This document shows, piece after piece, positions 58,251 through 64,000 of a stretch of 64,000 nucleotides of DNA (positions are counted from its first letter, which is position 1; the number at the start of each line of letters is the position of its first letter). Both the position numbers and the translations under genes were made by a program. The notes below the pieces were generated by a model. That model was not told the DNA's origin, did not search any database, and saw only the letters and a program-made list of their open reading frames with translations. The stretch covers positions 21,556,745-21,620,744 of the forward strand of contig NC_080059.1 of the NCBI RefSeq assembly GCF_026212465.1, written 5' to 3'. This DNA comes from Amaranthus tricolor. Its lineage: Eukaryota; Streptophyta; Magnoliopsida; Caryophyllales; Amaranthaceae.

Positions 58251-58799
58251 AATACCCATATCAAAATAATTAACAGACTAATTATAACAACAACTTGAAA
58301 AGAATGTAAAACTTAAAAATTAAACAACTTAAAGAACTTAAATTAAGAACTTGAAGAACTTAAAAAATTGTAAATCTTAAAAAAAATAATCAACAAACTT
58401 ATTATAATATCAAATATATAAACACATAAAATATCAAACAAAATCAAAATAAAAATTATACCTTGAATTTTCGTGGATTTTGGGTTATATAACCTATACA
58501 ATGAAAAACAAAATCAAAATTAGTATAAAAAAAAACTAAGCCCTAAAACACAATGAAGCTTGAACAACTTAAAATAAGCTTTAAAAAATTATACCTAGAA
58601 GAAGTACAAGAACTAAGCCCAAATTTCGTGGGTTTGAGAACTTAAAGAAGACAACAGTGGCAGATTTTTCGTGGGTTGAACAAGAACTTGAAGAAGCATC
58701 AGTATGCGAAGATGATGATGAATAATATTGAACGAAGAACAAACAAGAAGCAGCATCGGTTTTTGTTGGAAAATGATGCCAAGCTAGTAAGACAACCCT
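58251..58799. other. CACTA-family flank, no clear gene
   Basis: The stretch is A-rich with recurring AACTTAA/GAACTTGAAGAA words and two copies of TTTCGTGG(G/A)TTT-like sequence (58473, 58624). These may be subterminal repeats of the CACTA element. The minus-strand frame 58820-58581 is Ser-rich without a known motif. Confidence 0.35.
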
Positions 58800-59835
58800 A
58801 AAGAAGGTTGAACCCACCAATGATAGAGGTAGTGAAAGCTGAAATTTTGAAATTACTGCAAGCAGCTATTATTTATCCAATTTCTGATAGTGAATGGGTG
58901 AGTCCTACTCAAGTTGTGCCAAAGAAAACTGGTGTTACTGTAGTGAAGAACCAAAATGGTGAGTTGGTTCCAACACGCATCCAAAATGGATGGCGTGTAT
59001 GCATTGATTACTGTAGCTAAACGCGGTGACTAGGAAAGACCACTTTCCATTGCCTTTTATTGATCAAATGCTAGAAAGGCTTACTAGTCACGCATTTTAT
59101 TGTTTCTTAGATGGATATTCAGGTTATTTGTAGGTACCTATTGCTCCAGAAGATCAAGAAAAGACAACATTCACATGCCCTTTCGGCACATTTGGTTATA
59201 GGCGCATGCCTTTTGGACTTTGTAGTGCACCTGCTACATTCCAAAGGTGTATGGTGAGTATATTTTCTGAATGTAGAGAAAACTTTGTGGAAGTTTTTAT
59301 GGATGACTTCACAATCCATGGAGACACATTTGATGAATGTTTGAATCATCTTGCGTTAATACTTAGGAGATGCATAGACACTAATCTCATGCTAAACTTG
59401 GAAAAATGCCATTTTATGCTTGAACAAAAAATTGTGCTAGGTCATGTATTGTCTGCAAAGGGTATCGAGGTAGATAAGGAAAAAATTGACATCATACAAT
59501 CTGTACCCTATCCCACTAATGTTCGAGAAATACGATCTTTTCTTGGTCGTGCAGGTTTCTATCGTAGGTTTATTGAAGGCTTCTCCAAGATTGCAGTTCC
59601 ATTATGCAGGTTGTTACAAAAGGATGTAGAGTTCATTTTTGATAAAAGTTGCAAAAAGGCTTTTGATACGCTAAAGAATAAACTCATCTCAGCTCCAATC
59701 ATTCAACCCCCAATTTGGTCACTTCCATTTGAGATCATGTGTGACGCATGTGACTACGCTATTGGGGCTGTGCTAGGCCAAAGAATAGGGAAGGATTCCA
59801 CATGCTATATACTACGCGTCAATGACCTTGAATGA
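58800..59835 (+). pseudogene. Athila-type RT
   Basis: The frame starts abruptly with RRLNPPMIEVVKAEILKLL, then AIIYPISDSEWVSPTQVVPK and NGWRVCIDYC. After a stop it continues DHFPLPFIDQMLERL, FLDGYSGYL and GTFGYRRMPFGLCSAPATFQ. The catalytic block is VEVFMDDFTIHGDTF (FMDD), then VLGHVLSAKGIEVDKEKIDI and SFLGRAGFYRRFIEGFSKIA. RNase H begins with FEIMCDACDYAIGAVLGQ, and the frame shifts at about 59825. The 5' side joins CACTA sequence directly, so gag and protease are missing. Confidence 0.92.
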
Positions 59836-60559
59836 GGCTCAACACAACTATTCAACCACTGAAAAAAAGTTGTTGGCGGTAATATTTTCGTTAGAAAAGT
59901 TTAGATCTTATTTGCTTGGTACAAAGGTTATTGTATATACTGATCATGCAGCCTTACGTCACTTGGGGACAAAGAAAGAGGCAAAGCCAAGATTAATAAG
60001 ATGGATTCTTTTGTTAAGTGAGTTTGATTTGGAGGTAAAAGACAAAAAAGGCACAGAAAACGTGGTAGCAGATCATTTGAGCAGGATCACACCACATGAA
60101 AGCATGAATTCAAAAAAAGATATCTCATTGAAATATAACATTCGTGAAGAATTTACAAATGAGCAACTGTTCGCAGTCAAGGCTTATCATCCATGGTATG
60201 CTAATGTTGTAAATTTTCTTGTTTCTGGCAGGTTTCCCACAAATTTCACAAAATCTCAAAAAGACAAGCTAAGCAGTGAAGCAAAACACTATAATTGGGA
60301 CGATCCATACCTATGGAAACAGTGTGCGGATCAAATCATACGGAGATGTGTCCCTGATGGTGAGGTAATATCAATTTTAAAATTTTGTCATTCATATGCT
60401 TATGGAGGCCATTTTGGACCTAGGAGAACAGCAAGGAAAATTGTAGACTGTGGATTTTATTGGCATAGTTTGAATATAGACACTTACTACTTTTGTAAGT
60501 CATGTGATAAGTGTCAAAGAGTAGGGAATATTTCTCAAAGGAATGGGATGATAAGATGA
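59822..60559 (+). pseudogene. Athila-type RNase H and integrase zinc domain
   Basis: [20 protein letters not shown] and [20 protein letters not shown] give RNase H, followed by [11 protein letters not shown]. The integrase N-terminal zinc finger reads [19 protein letters not shown] with [13 protein letters not shown] (HHCC). The frame ends at 60559, and the integrase catalytic core with its three acidic residues is absent. The next segment is already the C-terminal part. Confidence 0.92.
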
Positions 60560-60599
60560 TAAGTAGAAGACCTTTGAAGTCGGTCAAAAGGTTCTTCTA

Positions 60600-60963
60600 T
60601 TCCAATCTTGCCTTCGTTTATTTCCAGGAAAGCTGAGGTCCCGTTGGATAGGACCATTTATAGTTCTCAAAGTGTTTCCACATGGAGCTACGGAAATTCA
60701 ATGTGAATAAACTTCTAAAATCTTCAAGGTAAATGGGCCAAGATTGAAGCCATACTATGAAGGTTTTCAGCCAAAAGATGTGGAAGAACAAAGCTTAGAG
60801 GATCTGGTGTACTGCGGCATCGGAAGCACTAAGTCCGCCATGAACAACTTCTTTGTGTCTCAACATCCATCATACACAGACCCAACACCCTCCATCCAAG
60901 TGAATCTTGAAAGGCGAAGGGAGCAACGTGCCTTAAGGAGGGCACATGGTAGGAATCATTAAG
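60600..60963 (+). pseudogene. Athila-type integrase C-terminus
   Basis: After a junction near 60560, [20 protein letters not shown] and FKVNGPRLKPYYEGF are readable in two frames; this is the usual end of Athila integrase. It then runs EDLVYCGIGS to RRAHGRNH and a stop at 60961-60963. Confidence 0.75.
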
Positions 60964-61584
60964 GACAATGCTCCAAATTACTGTGGGGGAGGATGTGTAC
61001 ATATTCAAGCTTTCTAGTGCTTTTTTCTTTTCAATCATTGTTATTTAATCCTTTTATGTTATATTTTCTTGTAATATAAAAATAAAAATAAAAAAAATGA
61101 AAGAAAGAATGAATGAATGAAATCCACATTAGGTGAAAACCCACAAGGGTGGGCACCTAGGAAAAAGTTAGGGGGGCCTCGCTAAGTGAAAACCCGTAAA
61201 GGTAATTAGGCAAAAACAAGAGGCTATGTAAGTGAGTGGTGAGATAAAAGAATAGAGAGAAAATGAGGTAAAAAGAGCGGCTAGGTGAAAATCCGAAAGG
61301 GCACCTAGGCAAAATGAATTGAGAGATAAAAGAAAAGAGAGGAAGAAAGAACACCAACATCTCCAGTTCAAGCACGTACTGAAGCTCTCTACTCATGCAA
61401 GAAGGAAGCAACAACTAGGCACAAGTATTTCAAGGATTCTTTGTAAGTTTTTCATGAGAGTGTCATTTCTTTTTGAAACTTAAAATTCTTTTGGTTGATA
61501 AATTCTTTTGGGATTACTTTTGGGATTTGATTTATCATTTTGGGACTTACTCGAGGGCGAGTAAGGTTCAAGTGTGGGGGAATT
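60964..61584 (+). other. Athila-type 3' untranslated region with stem-loop repeats
   Basis: Three copies of a (C)TAGGTGAAAA-CCG-AAGGGCACCTAGG type element occur at about 61131-61161, 61182-61212 and 61280-61311. The arms CTAGGTG and CACCTAG can pair. The region ends with the purine tract AGTGTGGGGGAATT (61571-61584) before a TG. Confidence 0.7.
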
Positions 61585-62790
61585 TGAAATACCTTATTTT
61601 GTGTACTTTTCCATTTCAATTTCGGTTTTATTAAGTAAAATTTAGATTTAACTATATAACAATTAGAGCAATTACTTTATAGAATAGTTTTATTGATGTA
61701 ATTCTCTAAGATTATAAACCTAGCTTTATTAGAAGGTCATTATGTAAATATATCATTTCAAGCAAAGAAAGAAGCAAGCAAAGAATTAGATCAGACTGAG
61801 AGAAGCAAGCGGAGTTTTACGCGGGGTGCGGAGTTCAGTCTGTAGGCTGGGCGGCTATTTCACTTTTCCCATTTCGGCTTTCATTTTCCATTGGATGTTT
61901 AGAGGGGTTCGGGAGGCGACTTGCAAAGAGGAATGATGAGCAAATCCAATGGCAAGAAGCTTCATCAAATCTTTATAAATAGGAAAGAAACCTTAGGAAT
62001 GAGATCATCTGGTAATTCTTCATTAAAATACTTCTTCTTCATTTCTGTTTTTCCATGGTTATGGAGCTTCAAGCTTAAATTTTTATTTCTTGAGGAAGGT
62101 TGATGGGAAACTTCTAATTACTCATTGTAAGAATTCCTCTACTTAATATACTTTTGATTATTGAAATGTTCTTATTATAATCTTATGAATATTGCTTGAA
62201 TTAGAAATCAATTATTGTTCTTATTATTGCAATATTCATTTATGCTAAATCTATTTGCAAAAGCAGTTAATTTTGTACTTAGATTAATGGTAGCAACTAG
62301 TTCTAATTGTGAATGCAGATTATGAATGATTAGAATCTAAATGAACTTTGTATTTTGATTGAAAATTATTTGCTTGAATATTTTAGCAAACCTATTGATT
62401 CTCTTTTCTTAAAGCTATTGTTGGATTGAATTTATTCTCTAATTGGAGTAAATTAACTAATGATAAGAACTTTACATTCAAACTGATTTTGATGTTTAGC
62501 TACACATAAGGAGAATAGAAGTATAATTATCTTCACAATAGGTAGTCAAAAGTGAATTTCTTAAGTAAAGTATTCAATGATCAATGAGAAAAAAGAAGTA
62601 TACAATCAACTTAACTCAAGATATCCTTTCTATTGATTTTTAGAAAACACCATTGTTATAGATTTTACTTAGTTCATTGCTTTGTCAAGTTATTTTATTT
62701 CAGAAAAACAAATCAAACCCCCCTTTTCTTTGTGTTATTGATTGTTTTCAATTTCATCTTCCAAAGCACATATCATACTAAAACCTTCTC
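61585..62790 (+). repeat. Probable Athila-type 3' LTR, end uncertain
   Basis: The LTR starts TGAAATACCTTATTTTGTG right after the purine tract. A TATA box (TTTATAAATAGGAAAG) lies at about 61971, with a leader rich in C/T/A after it. The end is not visible; the value given is approximate. It does not resemble the Athila-type LTR at 48849, so this is a different element. Confidence 0.5.
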
Positions 62791-64000
62791 AAACCCCATC
62801 TCTCTGTGAATGCTAACCTTACTACCCTACTACTTTAAGTTGTATTTGGAAAGTAAGTGAATTTATTTTTGGTTAGAGTTTAGGCGACTGAGAAAGAACC
62901 TACGAATAGGCAGCCTTCCCCAACTTTGTATTCAGTTTTTGGAGTACAATAAAGAATCATCACTTAATGACTTTGTGCATTAAGTCTTTCTTGGAAGAGT
63001 AAGGTTGCTCAATTCCATGGGAATTTCCTTGTGAGTGAAGCAAGGAATCTCCATTTGGTCGTGCATTCAAGATTGAGAATCTGAAACCAATCTAGACTTT
63101 AGATAGGAGGGTGCACTGGTGACTGAAGCTAGTACCACACTGCCACCGATCAATTACTGATCATATTCTTCATAACATCAGGGCCTACACTGGGTTTAAT
63201 CTTCCTAACCTTGGGTTGTTCTTCAAGAACCACTCATATTTGGATCATAAACAATTTCACTTAAAGACTTAGACACCTTGAATAATATGTAATAGGTAAA
63301 ATCCTTAGAAAGAAGGCATGTGTAATGGATACCCAACAATGTTTAAAGAGAATTGAAGGTACTGAATAGGCTAATGTTAATTTGTTCTTATTACCAGGGT
63401 TATAATATGAACCACCATGAGGGTATGCATACTTTATCTACGACTACAAGACGGGTTATGTTGTAGGTTAGGGGTTGTCGTGAGATTAGCTCTCTCATAT
63501 GCATTCCTCCAATTATATTACTATGACGACCCATACAGACCGAGCAACATCCACTCTTGTGAGATTTCTTGGAATAAGGATGAGTTTATACTCATGAGAA
63601 AGTAAAGGAGAAAGGAAACAAACCTAGAGCCTTTACATGCTAGGTTGATATGTTTATGGAAATATTATATTTATTGGTTTAATAATATGATTATATTATA
63701 AGTTATGTCTCTGATGTGTACGTTATCTGTATTTTGTTTCATTGATGAACCTGCAATGATGTTATACCGTTATGACTAGCAGAATAAATTTTATTTTGGG
63801 ACTTACCGAGTGATGATGATAACTTAGCTCGAACGATCTCGGTAACCAAGAGTACGATGTGTAGAGACATTGAGTTCTTTATTTTTCTTCTATGAAAATA
63901 GTTTTGGGTTAGAGGCCTTCATTAAAAGGTTCTCGAGCTGTACTACAACCTTTGCGCTTCTTTATTTTCTTCCATTGATAATACCTTAAACTATAAATTG
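62791..64000. other. Unassigned; possibly another LTR at the right edge
   Basis: No coding motif is recognised. The last 250 bases (from about 63785, GGGACTTACCGAGTGATGAT) have the look of a gypsy LTR, but no terminus or primer site is inside the window. Confidence 0.3.

Noticed and set aside
48849..62790. One single Athila element from the 5' LTR at 48849 to the 3' LTR at 61585
   Set aside because: The two LTR starts and contents differ (TGTAACAGGG versus TGAAATACC), so the gag and pol parts come from different elements.
1..64000. tRNA, rRNA and other RNA genes
   Set aside because: No cloverleaf-like A/B box arrangement or conserved rRNA segment was seen on either strand by eye; the TGGTATCAGAGCC matches are retroelement primer sites.

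Overview
This window looks like heterochromatic intergenic DNA of a flowering plant. It is AT-rich, contains no intact host gene that I can recognise, and is built almost entirely from plant-type mobile elements in various stages of decay. The families seen (SIRE-type Ty1/copia, Tekay/Del-type chromovirus, Athila- and Tat-type Ty3/gypsy, L1-type LINEs, CACTA, hAT, Mutator-like and Stowaway elements) are angiosperm families. I cannot name the species from the sequence. All assignments come from reading protein motifs and terminal repeats by eye.

Layout, left to right. 1-6410: the 3' part of a Tat-lineage gypsy element, with an antisense accessory gene (941-3963, Transposase_28-like), a degenerate ~100 bp tandem array (4400-5600) and a probable 3' LTR (about 5901-6410). 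6411-7819: AT-rich spacer with one unrecognised ORF. 7825-11538: a complete copia element on the minus strand with 5 bp target duplications that has lost its reverse transcriptase. 11947-14832: a LINE zinc-finger fragment, a possible copia LTR and a Stowaway-like element. 14833-16036: an isolated SIRE-type LTR. 16037-29101: a plus-strand gypsy element (LTR, PBS, gag, protease, RT, partial integrase) interrupted in its RT by a minus-strand Tekay chromovirus (19170-27571) with 2.46 kb LTRs and 5 bp duplications.

29426-36191: a Transposase_32-like gene, an orphan CACTA terminus, an inverted LINE remnant, a ~170 bp tandem repeat and the C-terminal part of a CACTA TNPD transposase. 37286-48848: a LINE ORF1 start interrupted by a Tekay-type gypsy, which is interrupted by a SIRE copia, whose LTR carries an hAT element, which carries a foldback Mutator-like element: five levels of nesting. 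48849-51540: an Athila-type 5' LTR, PBS and gag. 51550-55245: a copia integrase scrap and a Tekay LTR/PBS/gag carrying a small CACTA element. 55250-58800: a CACTA TNP1-like gene with the same ~170 bp tandem repeat and a foldback hAT element. 58800-62790: Athila-type pol, a 3' UTR with repeated stem-loops and a probable 3' LTR.

No gene here works as a cellular pathway. The shared logic is retrotransposition (gag, protease, RT, RNase H, integrase) and cut-and-paste transposition, and nearly every copy is broken by stops, frameshifts, deletions or later insertions. The points most worth follow-up are the ~170 bp satellite-like repeat carried by CACTA remnants at two loci, the repeat array next to the antisense gene of the Tat element, the foldback elements, and two very long G/C homopolymers that may be sequencing artefacts. 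I found no clear evidence of a wholly new system.
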